A stretch of DNA of 64,000 nt from Saposhnikovia divaricata (Eukaryota > Streptophyta > Magnoliopsida > Apiales > Apiaceae), in NCBI GenBank assembly GCA_036435485.1, contig CM071599.1:203707178-203771177 (forward strand), in the 5' to 3' direction. Every line of letters begins with the position of its first letter. Position 1 is the stretch's first letter. Positions 33,505 to 46,375 of this stretch are shown one piece after another. A program made the position numbers and the translations under genes. The notes under the pieces are model-generated. The model made no database searches, was not told the origin of the DNA, and was given only the letters and a program-made list of their open reading frames with translations.

Positions 33505-34245
33505 GACTGGTACTTTCGGCTTTTGGATTTCAACTTATTATTTTGTTTGACTTACAGTTAGCCTTACAGCAGCAAAGGTTAGGGATAAATTGTACATCTA
33601 ATTTTTTTTCTTCGGTATAGTTTCATAAATTATTATTATTATTAAATTTAATGTTTAAATTTTTATTAAAAGGAATTTGAAAAATAAGTTATGAAACTAT
33701 ATTTTATATATATCTTAAAATGTGTGCCAATCAGTAAAAAAAATTGTAAAAAATGAGAGGAATTGAGGGAGTAATAAATTGTTAATATTTTCCGAACTAA
33801 TTAGATGTATGATGAATGGTTGAGTTATACGATAATAAATGTTAGTAATAATTTGTATTTAGATGTTAATCATTTTTCAGTTTATTAAACTTTATGATTA
33901 GTTATTTTAATTTGAATTTAAACTTATTTGGACTATAAATTTCATATTTCTATTACGGGAACTAATATTAGGGAGGAAGAGACCGAAAGAGAGGATGACA
34001 ATGATAATCGTGGATTACAAAACGTAAATGATGTAATTTTTTAGTACTTTTTTTCTTTAAGTATTTTGTATTTCAATATTTCTAATTTTTTAGTATTTTT
34101 TTGCCTTAAGTATTTTGTATTTCAATATTTTTATTTTACATTCACGGATTAAAATTTTTGTATTAAAATAATTTTTTTAAAAATTAAGAGTCTCAACTTA
34201 TAAGTTATAATGTACAAAAAACATTTCTAATTTATAAGTAAATAC
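33505..34245. other. AT-rich spacer
   Basis: No gene or recognisable element. It contains a short duplication of TTTTTTAGTA...TTTTGTATTTCAATATTT near 34035-34130. Confidence 0.5.
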
Positions 34246-34788
34246 TAATATGGGTGAAAAATAATCCCTAAAGACATAATTAATATAGTATTTCTTGGCT
34301 CATAAATAAGGCCTGAAACCCTAGTTGGGCATTAAATTTGTAGTTGATGATTAAGCCCAAAAGAACAGCCCAAACCGGGGACGCCCGGTATAAGCTTGTT
34401 TCTAACATGGGCCTGATCCACAAACCAGGAACGTTCTAGAAACCAGGAACGTTCTAGAATATCCCAGGGATATTGTGTAGCCTCCAAGGCACCTAATTCA
34501 ACATGGAAACTAATTTCTATAAGGAAGGAGTCAGAACCTTCCTCAATAACGGTGACTTGTCCACCAAGTCTCCAAACCCTATTACGATTCTAAGGCTCCT
34601 ACAGCCTATATAAAGGGCCAGACCCCTCATCTCAGAACTACGTTTTTTGGCTTGATTCTCAACTCTAAGATACGTAGGCATCTTGTGAGGACCCGAATTA
34701 GGTCACGATAACGCAAGCGCAGCCATTAAAGCACGAAGCTCATAAACCCTAGCCACAATTTGATAACCCTACTTTTTATTCCACAACA
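34246..34788 (+). repeat. 5' LTR of Tat copy 2
   Basis: Aligns with the 12602-13121 LTR by landmarks: (T)ATATGGG...CCTAAAGACA at the left, GCCTATATAAAGGG in the middle, TTTTTATTCCACAACA at the right. The first base pair is TA rather than TG, a mutation at the terminus. TATA box at 34605-34616. Confidence 0.82.
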
Positions 34789-34821
34789 TTTGGCGCCGTC
34801 TGTGGGAAGACAACATCAACC

Positions 34822-37208
34822 ATGGTTCAAACACGAAGGACACCAGTCTCAACCGAGGCTACCACCGTCACCTCTGTTCCACCCATCGTTACTGAACAAG
34901 GGTATGTACCCCCATCAACGGAGACAACCACTCAGCCTCAAGTTTCTCAACCCATAGGGACGAATCTCAATGTTGAGAGAACCTTACCAGTGGACGTCCA
35001 CCCGGGATGGGAGACTAATCAGCTTCTGATGGTGGTCTCACCATTAAATAGCCGTCCCCTACTCTCAGGAGTTCAGATTTCCACCACTACACTCCCTGTG
35101 AGTACTCATCCGTTATACGGATTGCCTAACTACCCCCAAAATCAAAGGGATCCTGGACCAAGTGGTCACGCTCTACAGATACCTGAGTCGTATCAGCCGC
35201 CCTATATTAGGGGTTTAGCCCCTCCTGAGTAAGGATATTATGAAGACGACGATCATGATGAAGCCCCGAGGAGGCGACGTGCAAGCAAGGAGCCTATAGG
35301 AAGGACTCGAAGAATCCATGATGGACCTCTTCAAACAGCTGCTGAGAAGATCAAGGCTCATGAGGCTGAGATCCAAAGGCTGAAGGACGACATAGCCAGG
35401 GAGCAAGCAAGGCAGAACCAGAATAGGCCCCCTCCAACTTCAAGGGAGATTCCCTTCATTGATTTGGAAATATCTTCAAGGAGACCAAGAAGGGCTGATG
35501 CCCCAACTGGAGGAGCTACAAGGGTGGAAACCCCTAGGGTTGATCCCAAAGACCTGATGCCACTTGGAGACCCTGACGATCCCACACCCCCGTTCACTGA
35601 GGAGGTGATGAACGCTCGTGTTTCCCGAAAATTTAAGATGCCCACGATAAAACCATACGATGGAATGGGCGATCCTTCGAATCATGTCAGGACGTTCTCA
35701 AACGCACTGCTATTACAACCCGCTAGCGACGCTCTTAAGTGTAGGGCGTTCCCTCAAACCCTGGCAGGCATGGCTCAAAGATGGTATTGCCGATTTCCCG
35801 CAAACTCAATTGGCTCTTTCAAAGAGTTGAGCACTGCTTTCATCAATCAGTTTGTTAGTGGAAAGGTCCATGAAAAAAGCTCTGCATCTCTCATGCAAGT
35901 GAAACAAGGGAAGAATGAGAACCTGAGGGATTATCTCAAGCGCTTCACCAAGGAGACATTGAACGTCCCAGACCTGGAGAACAAGGTAGCTATGGTAGCC
36001 CTGGAGAATGGAACAACGAACACCTACTTTCAGATGTCATTGGAAAAACATCCCCCCGAGAGCATGACTGAGCTCCAAAGAAGGGCGAGTAAATACATAA
36101 AAGCAGAAGAGAGCATGAGGAAAGCAGAAGCTCCTACAATGAATGGAGGGAACAGAAATTCCCAGAAGGGGAAGCAAGAGCAGGAGTATGATGCTAGGGA
36201 CAAATATCCCCGAACTAGCAAGGACTCCGACTCTGCCCCTAAGAAAAATTTGGGGCCAAGGTTCTCTGAATACACAAGGTTGAATACCCCTAGGAGTCAA
36301 ATCCTGATGGATATTGAGAAAGACAAGGATTTCCGATGGCCAAAGCCACTCAGGGGTGATCCCGCAAAGAGAAACAAGGATCAATACCGTAGGTTCCATA
36401 AGGATATTGGACATGACACCGATGATTACAGACAACTCAAGGACGAGATTGAATTCTTGATCCGAAAAGGAAAATTGAGCAGGTTCACAAAAGGCGAAGA
36501 TCGTGGAAATCAAAGGAGAGACTATGATAGAAGGGATAATGATAGAAGGGATAACGATCGTCATTGTAACCCCCAGCCACGAGGGCCAGTTATTAATATG
36601 ATTTGGGGAGGCCCGACTGCGGCTGGCACAACAAGGAACTCTCGAAAGGCATATGCCAGGGAGGTGATGCACATCGTGGGAGAGGCCCCAAAACGTGCAA
36701 AGACTGAAGTAGTGATTGGTTTTGATGATTCAAACTTGGAAGGGGTGAAGTTCCCCCATGACGACCCGTTGGTCATAACTCCAGTAATTGGAAATTCAGA
36801 AGTGAAACGAGTCTTGATAGACAATGGTGCTTCTATCGATATTTTGTTTCATGATGCATTTGTGAAGATGGGATACAATGATTCACAATTGACTCCAAAC
36901 AATATGCCTATATATGGGTTCAATGGAGTCGAATCCAATGTTGAAGGGACCATCCAGCTACCAGTTACTATTGGACAGGAGCCCAAGGAAGCCACTCAGA
37001 TGTTAAATTTCCTGGTAATCAAGGCAGATTCCACGTATAATACGATCCTCGGAAGGACTGGACTTCACGCGTTTAAGGTTGTTGGCTCCAGCTACCACAT
37101 GAAATTTAATTTTCCAACTAGGAATGGTGTTGGAGAATAGAAGGGTGATCAGAAGATGGCCAGAAGTTGTTATGCGGCCGCATTAAGAGCTGATGGAGTC
37201 CGGGGGCA
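34822..37208 (+). pseudogene. Tat gag and protease, truncated, with two in-frame stops
   Basis: It starts at ATG 34822 (MVQTRRTPVSTEA). The frame is continuous to 37208 except for TAA at 35230-35232 and TAG at 37138-37140. It contains the gag core (HVRTFSNALLLQPASDALKC), a degenerate zinc-knuckle region (YRRFHKDIGHDTDDYRQL, where copy 1 has Cys at two of these positions) and retropepsin with LIDNGASIDILFHDAF. Two knuckle cysteines are replaced by Arg and Tyr, suggesting decay. Reverse transcriptase and later domains are outside the window. Confidence 0.88.
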
Positions 37209-38209
37209 TGTAACGCCCCGACTTCCCAATACTAAAAATATACTGTTTATAACAAAATAGAATTTGATACAGGGGAATTTTAGAAAATTTCGGCATGAAG
37301 TATTCGTAAAACGGACTATCCACCTGTAATTCAACCCAAACCAAATTCTAATTTAACAAATACAATTAAAACTTAATACACCAACGATTCCTCACCGAGG
37401 ATCGATTCCAGGTTATGGTATGAAACAAGAATCTACACTATACAAATTATTACAACTTCTATCTCTGCTATAAATACAAATCACTATACTGTCTAATCTG
37501 TAGCTTAATCGAAAATCGTGCTCGCCCGCATTAGCTCTGAAATCTATTCCGATTAGGATCATCCTTGTTCTCATTCGCATTTGAAAATTATAAGTAGATC
37601 ATCCTTAAACCTAACTGCAAAGGGTTAGGTAAAACAAAGCAAGAGTGGGCCAAAGAACGCTCAGCAAGTTAATAATATAGTGAAACAACGATATTATGAT
37701 AATTCATTGATGAACAATATCAATGAATACTTTATCTCAAGAGATCATTCAATTTCAATCACAGATTAAAACTTTTCCATTTTCTTTAACTATACGGTCT
37801 CAGATAAAACTTTGAAAAAAAGAATGTCAAGAAATTCCCAAATCATTCTTACTCCACTTTCAACGTACAATGTTACTCGCGAAGGGAATAACTGGGAAAC
37901 TCTATCCATCCTTAATCCCATTATTTTACTGAGTTCCAAATTTTATCATGTAGAAAACGACTAACTCTGATATCCACAATTTCGAAACTAGAAACCATTT
38001 ACCTTGGAATATATATATATATTCTATCAAACATTCCTTTCTTTAAAACCCTTTCATCTTTGAAACATACTTTTCATAAAACCTTTTTTTTTAAGAATAT
38101 TTAAATTGATTGTATTATTCTCCTGATTACGGACAATACGGGAGATTAGGCACGTAAAGTCCCCCTTCCTTTGAAATTGGGTTTCCAATTAGGCAACACA
38201 TTGGCCTTT

Positions 38210-38295
38210 AATGCTGGACTAGGGGAACCACCCCTAGCCTCTTACGCTAAATAAAAAGTGCTGGACTAGGGGAACCACCCCTAGCCTCTTACGCT
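38210..38295. repeat. Tandem duplication with palindrome in the giant LTR
   Basis: Two copies of GCTGGACTAGGGGAACCACC, each continuing to CCTCTTACGC, are separated by AAATAAAAAGT. Each contains the near-perfect palindrome CTAGGGGAACCACCCCTAG. In the other LTR copy (51755-51826) the second palindrome is the insertion site of the TR-GAG element. Confidence 0.85.
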
Positions 38296-40645
38296 TTTCC
38301 AATTTATAAACAAATTTATTATTATTAATTTCAAACATTTCACTTTTAAGTCCTTTATACTCACTAATAACAGATCAGCCCAGTATAAGGAATTTAAAAC
38401 ATCTTTAATTAATTAAGTCATTTTAATGAGCAACAATAAAATATTAAGGGTCAGGGAAGCATTCGATATAAAGAATCATAAATGACGAAGCAATAAGATT
38501 AAACTAAGCATGATAGGGTTCAGCAAGACAGAATCATATATCAACAAGGAACATGATAAATTAAACAACTGAGGAATTATTTAGATTCTAGAAACGGAAC
38601 AACAATTATAAAGAAAACAGGGAATAAGGAAAATTCGAAGTTCAACAGAAGATTTAAGTTACTACACTGGCTAACCACTTATTTCAAGGATTATCAATTT
38701 ATGAAATTACGCTGTAAAGTTTGAACAACCAGAATAGATTAAAATGAAGATTTAAGAAATTCCAAATTACCCAAGGTCTCACTCCTGTCGGCTAAGCACT
38801 CATAGGCTTTAGCTGCCAGAACCGGCATGACAATAATGAGTTTGAATAATTAAGAAGATCTCAATTCATTCTCGGTTTTAACCGTCACTGAGCAACACAT
38901 GCCTCAACAACAGTATAAACCTCGAATTAGTTTACAATAATTTGAAGAAAATGCTCTTTGAAAAATATTAATAAAGACGAAAAATATTGAAATAAATTAA
39001 TTTTTAAAAGAATTCAACACCTGAACAATAGGTGGGGAAAATAAACAATAACAGAATAATTTGAGAATGAGTGTTTGTAAATTAATAGAAGAAAAATGTC
39101 ACTGGAAATAAAAATGAAAGGTATAGGCACTAGAAAAAGATCTGAAAGGAACATTGTATATTTAACAGAACAGGTTTGCAATTATTTAGAATAAATATGA
39201 AGATTACAGTTGCTTACAAGAAGGAATTTCGAAAGAACAAATAAATAATACAAAAGGTTTCACGTCACTTGAACAATAAGTGAGGGATAGTAAACTTGCC
39301 TCAATACATGAAGTTTCCAATTCCAATATCTCGACTCTTTACTCACTTTACATCAGTCTCTACTCCTTTATACATTGTCCCTTATTCGGTCATACCCTCG
39401 TCTCTCCTGTAACAATTGTCAGCTTCTACACGAGCATACTCGTCATCTCCGATAATTATCTCCTTTCCTCAAGAATCCATCTACATGTGCGTTGGCTCCT
39501 AGTCGACCTTCTACTCGTACCTATAGAAAGGTAAATTATTATTTCAGTACGCTTATAACCTTAACCTTCTAACTCTGGTCTACCCAATCGTGTCTTATTA
39601 TAATTTACAACATAAAATATATCAAATATTGATCACATTCTCAAAATAATACAACATATTCACATAAATCACTTAAGCACTTAACACGTATCATCAACTT
39701 ACTCTTATACCCTACAATCCACATAGCACATTGGTTCAAAAATAGCTCTTGTCTAATTACTGTATTACTATATGAAGTAGAAAATAATTGTAAGAAAAAT
39801 TGGACAGCACCTTCTTTAATATAAACTTACCCGTCGGAATACAACCGACTTAAGCAAACAATATAATTTTTCCTGTATATATACTCGACTACAACTTTAA
39901 CAGTTAACCTAATAACCATTCACAATATCCAACAACACTTTACAAATTCACGAGTTACAATTTATGCATAATTCTAGGTTTTAACATCACTGGTGATCAA
40001 CCAAAAGACCCCACTATTACATGTAATATGCCACTGACCATACCAACTATATACTTGCTTATGATTACTTACATTGACTATATAAATCAATTTTCAACAC
40101 ATATACCTTAATTAACCAATTAAAACAACAATTGCTAACAATTAGAATTCTACTAAATCAACCAAATTATACCACATTTTTCCTACAAGCAGCAATAACT
40201 TAATTACAACCACACCATTACTACAGCTTTCATCATTGTTTCTCGTATTTCTTTTCTTCTTTCCCTCCTTCTTTCTACCTCTTCTTTACCTCTCGGCCCC
40301 TTGCTTCCTTCTTTCTACCCCTTCTTTACCTCTCGGCCCCTTGCTTACTATTATTCTCATTCCAAAATCCAACAGTACCCTATTTCAATATCACAGGAAA
40401 TAAACATCAACACACCAACACAACAAATATACACTCATCAGTCTCCTCCCTTACTTTCTTTCCATTCTCGGCCTCACGACCTGCCTCCCTTAACACACAC
40501 ATAACTCACACACGCTCCCACACTTAGCACAATACACAAAATCACACTTTCCCCCTTTCCTTCAATTTCAACTCCCTAAAAACAACTTCACAGCCAATAC
40601 ATCACATTGGTAAACTTATTCAAACGCCACTCGATATCCTATTCT

Positions 40646-40894
40646 TGTTATAATCTGATATTTATGTAAAACTGAACAGAGAAGAAGAAGAAAATAAATC
40701 TTCCATTAAAACTCAAGAGAGAAGCTCAAAATGTTTGTTACAAATGTACAAGCTAAGTTTTCTATCTGTACAAAGCTAGCTATTTATAAGTTACAAATTG
40801 CTGGAAAAGATTGTTACAAAACTAACTAATAGTTTGATTTCGTTGACTATTGACTATAGGCTGTGTTGACTAATTTGATCATGTTACTCCAACA
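40646..40894 (-). repeat. 3' LTR of copia element
   Basis: 249 bp, with a TATA motif (minus CTTATAAATA) at 40781-40790. Confidence 0.93.
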
Positions 40895-41624
40895 CCCCCC
40901 TCAAGTTGGAGGGTGAGTTACTCAACCCCAACTTGGACAAGATACTATGATGTTGAAGCCCTGTTAGTGGTTTGGTAAACACATCCGCAAGTTGCTGCTT
41001 AGTGGGAGTATAGGACAAACTGATTAAACCAGATGCAAGTTTATCAAGAACAAATTGACAATCTAACTCGATATGTTTGGTTCGTTCGTGATAAACCGGG
41101 TTCCTTGCAATGTAAATAGCAGCTTGACTATCACATTTAACAGTAATGGGAACAATATCAGGAACATCCAATTCAGACAAGAGACGTGATAACCAGGCAA
41201 GTTCAGCTGTGACTCGACGAATAGAACGATATTCAGCCTCTGCTGAAGATAAAGAAACCGTATGTTGTTTCTTGGATTTCCAAGAAATCAGACTACCACC
41301 CAGAAAAACAAGATATCCACTAACTGACTTTCGAGTGTGTGGGCAAGCAGCCCAATCTGCATCACAATATGCTTCAATTTGAAAAGAAGGACTAGAGTTA
41401 AACAATATACCCTGTGTTGGAGCAGTTCGAAGATATCGAAGAACGTGTAAAGCTGCATTCCAATGAGGGATTCGAGGAGTAGCCATGAACTGACTTAAAT
41501 GTTGAACACAGAATGAAAGGTCTGGTCTAGTATGGGTTAGATAATTCAACTTGCCAACCAATTGACGATACTTAGAAGGATCATAAACTAAATCACCCTG
41601 ATCATGGTAAAGCTTGACATTCAT
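40884..41624 (-). pseudogene. Copia RNase H and end of reverse transcriptase
   Basis: The frame is continuous with the RT part upstream except for a TAG at 41664-41666. It contains KLNYLTHTRPDLSFCVQHLS, then AYCDADWAACPHTRKSVSGY, the SSAEAEYRSI box and TKHIELDCQFV, ending in KPLTGLQHHSILSKLGL. The acidic RNase H residues are in CDADWA, SAEAEY and KCDSQAA. The C-terminus overlaps the 3' LTR start by 11 bases. Confidence 0.9.
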
Positions 41625-41663
41625 GTCAAGAGGTGAAATAACAGGATTGTCCTCTAGACAACT

Positions 41664-42143
41664 CTATTCTGCAATTAAATCTTGAGTAAATTTCTGGTGA
41701 GACATAACAAGACCATCAAGAACCTTTTGAAATTCCAAGCCTAAGAAGTAGTGAAGATCCCCCAAGTCTTTGATTTTAAAAACTTTATCTAGATATTGTT
41801 TCAGCGAAGTAATCCCAATAACATCACTGCCAGTGATGAATATATCATCAACGTAGACAGCAACAAAAATAATCAGAGAACCATTTTTCTTATAGAACAG
41901 AGAATGATAATTTTTAGAAAATTTGTAACCCATATCCAAAAGAGTAGCACTTAGCTTTTTGTGCCATTCCCTAGAGGCTTGTTTCAAGCCATACAGGGAT
42001 TTAATGAGCTTGCAAACAAGAAGAGGATCAGACAAAAACAAACCAGGTGGTGGTTTCATGTAAACATCTTCATGAAAATCCCCGTGAAGAAACGCATTGT
42101 TGACATCTAATTGAGACATATGCCAACCTCTTTTTAACAGCAA
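41664..42143 (-). pseudogene. Copia reverse transcriptase
   Basis: The frame begins at KRGWHMSQLDVNNAFLHGDF and includes KSLYGLKQASREWHKKL and the catalytic YVDDIFITG (about residues 96-104), typical of Ty1/copia RT (RVT_2). The 5' side is shifted by one base in an A-run near 42133; upstream sequence in the other frame reads SLIAVAVKK. Ends at TAG before the RNase H part. Confidence 0.9.
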
Positions 42144-42852
42144 CAGCTATTAAACTTCTTATAGTGGTCATCTTAACTATGGGTGAAAAAGTTTCTGTGT
42201 AATCAATACCGGCTTTTTGAGTAAAACCTTTAACCACTAGACAAGCTTTATAGCGTTTTATGGACCCATCAGCATGATACTTGACTTTGAAAACCCACTT
42301 ACAAGCTATTGCTTTCTTGTCAGGAGGTAATTTGACTAGAGACCAGGTATTATTATCCTCTAAGGTAGAAAATTCAGCTGCTATGGCTTGTTGCCACTAT
42401 GGATATAAAGAAGATTCTTCATATGTAGCAGGTTCAGTGGGAGGTGTAAATCTAGAGGTAACATTACAGCCAAGAGATAAAGTAGATGGTGATAAAGTAC
42501 ATTGATTGGATGGTGATGAACATAAAGAAGTGAGAGTACAGGAACAAAAAGATGGTGTGCAAAGAGCATGTCCTGCAGAATGTACATAATCTTTGAGATA
42601 AGGAGGTGGTTTAATGGATCTGGATGATTTTCGAAGACACACTAGCTCTGTATTAGGGTGTGACAAATGTGGAGTAGGTACATGAATAGAAGGTTCAGAA
42701 CCAATGGGAGTAGGTGAACCAATAGTAGTAGGTGAACTACTGGTAGTAGGTGAAGGAAATTGAGTAGGTGAAGGAAATTGAGATGTAAAATCATTACTGT
42801 GTAGGGGAGAACTATTTATATCATGTGAATGAACAGGTGCATGAATAGTATC
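42144..42852 (-). pseudogene. Copia integrase-RT linker region with stops
   Basis: Between integrase and RT the minus strand still reads family-like pieces in changing frames (KYHADGSIKRYKACLVVKGF-like near 42230-42290; PPPYLKDYVHSAGHALCTPS at 42610-42550). Stops interrupt each frame. The open frames 42397-42666 and 42381-42587 are parts of this linker, not separate genes. Confidence 0.7.
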
Positions 42853-44982
42853 TTAAGGAATAGCATATTCAGGAATAGTAAGTGGAATAAACTGAGAATA
42901 AGAAGATTTAACATAAGGAAAAACCTTTTCATGGAATTGAGCATCTCTGGAATTCTGTATGGAATGATTTTCTAAGTTAAGAAACTTGTAACCCTTTTTA
43001 CCAAAAGGGTAACCAAGGAATATACAAGGAATTGCTCTTGCAGAAAACTTGTCTCTATGAGGCTTGGGAGTACAAACAAAAGCAAGAGACCCAAAAGATT
43101 TGATGTTGTCAAAACTAGGAGATTTATTAAACAAGAGGGCATAGGGTGAAGCACCTCCAAGAACCTTTGAAGGAAGTCTATTTATAAGATAGGTGGAGGT
43201 GAGAACACAATCTCCCCAATATTTAAGTGGGAGATTAGATTGGAAAAGGAGAGCTCTGGAAGTTTTAAGAAGATGCTTGTGCTTCCTCTCTACAACCCCA
43301 TTCTGTTGAGGAGAGTAGGCACAAGAAGTTTGATGTGCTATGCCTTTAGATAGGAAAAAATTGGAAATTTCATGACTTAGTCCTAATTCTAAGGCATTAT
43401 CAGTTCTTATAGTTTGAACTTTAGAGTAAAATTGAGTTTCAACTAAAGCTAGAAAGTATTTTATGAAGGTAAATGCATTGCTTTTGGAGCTCAAAAGATG
43501 AGTCCAAGTAGTCCTACTATAATCATCTACAATAGTGAGAAAATATTTGTAATGATTATAAGTAGAGACTTTGTAAGGACCCCATATATCAACATGGATA
43601 AGCTGAAAAGGTTTATTGCTATGAATTGTACTATGAGGAAAAGGAGAACGATGCTGTCTAGCTTTAGCACAAACATCACAAACAAAATCTTTATCAACAG
43701 GTGTATTACAAATGGAAAGTGTCTTTAATTTGGGCATTGGTAAGCGGCCCAGTCTGATATTCCATAACAAAACATCATTACAAACAGAAGATTTACTAGT
43801 AACATGGTTTACATGATTGTTACTAGACAAAGAAATAGTAGGAACAGAATTACTATTAGAGGAGAGTATGTAGAGGCCCCTCTGAGTGCTACCAAAAACC
43901 AGTGGGCTCCTCAGAGAACAGCCCTGCATGAAACAAGTGTTATGAGAAAAAGTGACGGAACACTTTAATTGTTGAGTGAGTCTATTAATGGATAGTAGGT
44001 TGAACTTGAAAGATGGAACATAAATGACCTTATCAAGAACTATACTGTCAAGTATAGGGACGGTACCACTAAAAAGTATGGAAATATGTTGACCATTGGG
44101 TAAAGACACATTGATAGGATTAGGTAGGAGATGCATAGATGAAAACATTTTTCTTTGTGAACACATGTGATCACTAGCTCCACTATCTAAGATCCAACTA
44201 GTATTATCAGAGTGAGTAAGATGGGCATTAAAAAATAGAGTATTACCAGCAAAGTTAGATGCAGATGGTGTGTCTGACATTTGTGCTGATTTGAAAAGGT
44301 TGAATAGTTGAGTGCAAATTTCAGGAGATAACCCAGTAGGAATTCCAGAAGCTGAATTACCAGAAGCATAGGCTGAATTGCCAGTAGGAGGACCAGAACT
44401 TGATGCAGGTGCAGTAGAAAGTTCCTGTGAATCTGTATCAACATGAGCTGCAACTCTTTTAGGCCTATTGAATTTAAAATCAGCAGGAAATCCATGTAAC
44501 TTGTAACACTTGTCAATAGTATGTCCAGGCTTCTTGCAGTAATTGCAGTGGAAAGATTTTCTGGAATCAGGTTTTGTTTTTCTTCCTTGAGTCTGAGATG
44601 AACCTGGAAACCTTGGAGTATGAACATTGAGTGAAGCAGAATCAGATAAAAATTGACCAGTTGAGTGTATTTCCCTTTGAGATTCCTCCTGAAGAATTAA
44701 ACAGTATACTTGACTTATAGTTGGCAAATGAGATTTCATAAGAATGGATCCTCTCATAACAGCATAAGTATCATTCAAACCCATCAGAAGCTGAATAACA
44801 CGTTGATCTTGTTGGAACTTTGATAATTTCTGAGATGCTCCACATGTGCATCCACACGAACAAGTAGGAATTAAAGCCAAAGAATCAATATCATCCCATA
44901 AGACTTTCATCTTAGTAAAATAGTTAGCAATGCAAGTGTTGCCTTGAGAAGTGTCATTGAGATCCTTTTGTAATCCAAACAA
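42853..44982 (-). pseudogene. Copia gag C-terminus, protease and integrase
   Basis: A 709-codon frame: gag end; CCHC knuckle CNYCKKPGHTIDKC (about residues 143-157); protease with WILDSGASDHM (about 262-272); GAG-pre-integrase with LLWNIRLGRL and CDVCAKARQHRSPF (the usual first His appears as Asn-Ile in WNIRLG, where WHxRLG is typical); and the integrase core with D, D, E in HVDIWGPY, IRTDNALE and NGVVERKHKHL. This is the best-preserved block of the element. Confidence 0.92.
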
Positions 44983-45049
44983 TTGAGCACCACTAGAAAC
45001 ACCATACCTTTCTTCTTAATTCTGTCCACATTTGATAGGCTGAATTACA

Positions 45050-45409
45050 CTAAATAACACTCCTGCCTATAGATTTGGACAAGGCTCCCAAAATCCAAGA
45101 AATAACCATGTCGTTACAGCGTGACCAACTTTTAAACAAAGAGGAAGTAGATATAGGTTTAGGGAGAGATCCATCGATAAAACGTAGTTTGTTTCGAGCT
45201 GATAGGGCAATTGTCATAGAGCGTTTCCAGTTGCTAAAGCCAGTTCCATCAAAAGGATCACTGACTAATTTCATACCAGGATTATCAGAAGAGTGCAGGT
45301 GAAGAGGATTATCTTGTTCCAAAGTGGAATTAGACAATTCATAATGATGATGTGAAGAACTAGAAGCGTTTGGATTAGCAATTCCAGTTCCAATATCTTG
45401 TTCAGTCAT
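45050..45409 (-). pseudogene. Copia gag N-terminal part
   Basis: It starts at ATG 45409 (MTEQDIGTGIANPNASSSSH). It includes VSDPFDGTGFSNWKRSMTIA and the ISWILGALS segment typical of the plant copia gag (UBN2/DUF4219-like). It ends at a TAG (45050), and a frameshift follows at an A-run near 45010, after which the frame resumes at 44982. Confidence 0.88.
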
Positions 45410-45882
45410 TTTATCAAACAGATAAGATACAAAACACTATAAACTATGAATCTTTGTGTTATAATGGAGTTTGAAACCCTAATTTTTGTGAGAAGAACAA
45501 TTATGACCAATATTTGTCTAAATCACAAACGGAATGAACAAGAACAGAATTAAAGGCTTCAGAACTACAAGATTTAACAAAGAAAACAGAATGGATACTT
45601 CAAGAGGAATAGTAAGAACCGTAATTATCAGGAGATCACGAATCTGCAAGTAGAGATTGAAACGCAGCTCGCAAAGAGATCAGAGATGAATTGAAGAGAT
45701 ACACCGGAGAGAGATACGTCGGAGAGAGACACCGGAGAGAGATTCATCAGAGAGAGACATATCGTAAAAGACGTCATTTCATGAATTGTTCATTACGATG
45801 AATCAATCAATGATTGAGAAAGAAATGAGAACAATTGAGAGCGATTAAGAACAGAATTGAAATGCGAAAATCTATGTATAAT

Positions 45883-45894
45883 GCTCTGATACCA
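45883..45894 (-). other. PBS of copia element
   Basis: TGGTATCAGAGC on the minus strand, immediately next to the LTR; complementary to the 3' end of plant initiator-Met tRNA. Confidence 0.9.
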
Positions 45895-46143
45895 TGTTAT
45901 AATCTGATATTTATGTAAAACTGAATAGAGAAGAAGAAGAAAATAAATCTTCCATTAAAACTCAAAAGAGAAGCTCAAAAGGTTTGTTACAAATGTACAA
46001 GCTAAGTTTTCTATCTGTACAAAGCTAGCTATTTATAAGTTACAAATTGATGGAAAAGTTTGTTACAAAACTAACTAATAGTTTGACTTCGTTGACTATT
46101 GACTATAGGTTGTGTTGACTAATTTGATCATGTTACTCCAACA
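45895..46143 (-). repeat. 5' LTR of copia element
   Basis: Direct repeat of 40646-40894; TATA motif at 46030-46039. Confidence 0.93.
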
Positions 46144-46346
46144 ATTCTCTCTCTTACATTCGCTACTCGTACCCCGGTACCATTCCACCGTTCGTCCACA
46201 CCAACTACAACATTTCCTCTATTTTACATGAAATGAAACCACCAATCACCACCCAACCCACTCGGCTGTACACACTTCACACCCGCACATACCCAAGATC
46301 AGCTCATACAACCCATACTCGAGACGTACACATATGTACCGAATTA

Positions 46347-46375
46347 ATACACACACACACACACACACACACACA
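46347..46375. repeat. (AC)n microsatellite
   Basis: About 14 AC units, within the giant LTR. It explains the Cys-Val and His-Thr runs in frames 46233-46479. Confidence 0.95.

Larger units (their letters stand above)
34246..37208 (+). mobile_element. Tat-lineage Ty3/gypsy retrotransposon (copy 2), 5' part
   Basis: LTR 34246-34788, PBS-like TGGCGCC at 34791, then a gag-protease frame from 34822 strongly similar to copy 1. It is cut at 37208 by the giant-LTR element that starts TGTAACGCCCC at 37209; the remainder should lie beyond the window, next to a second copy of GGGCA. Confidence 0.9.
40646..46143 (-). mobile_element. Ty1/copia LTR retrotransposon
   Basis: LTRs of 249 bp (40646-40894 and 45895-46143) start TGTTATAATC and end TACTCCAACA on the plus strand. 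The TSD ATTCT is at 40641-40645 and 46144-46148. The minus-strand PBS TGGTATCAGAGC (45894-45883) directly follows the LTR, and the polypurine tract GAGGGGGG is at 40902-40895. Gag, protease, integrase, RT and RNase H are in copia order. LTRs differ at about 7 of 249 bases. Several stops and frameshifts break the polyprotein. Confidence 0.94.
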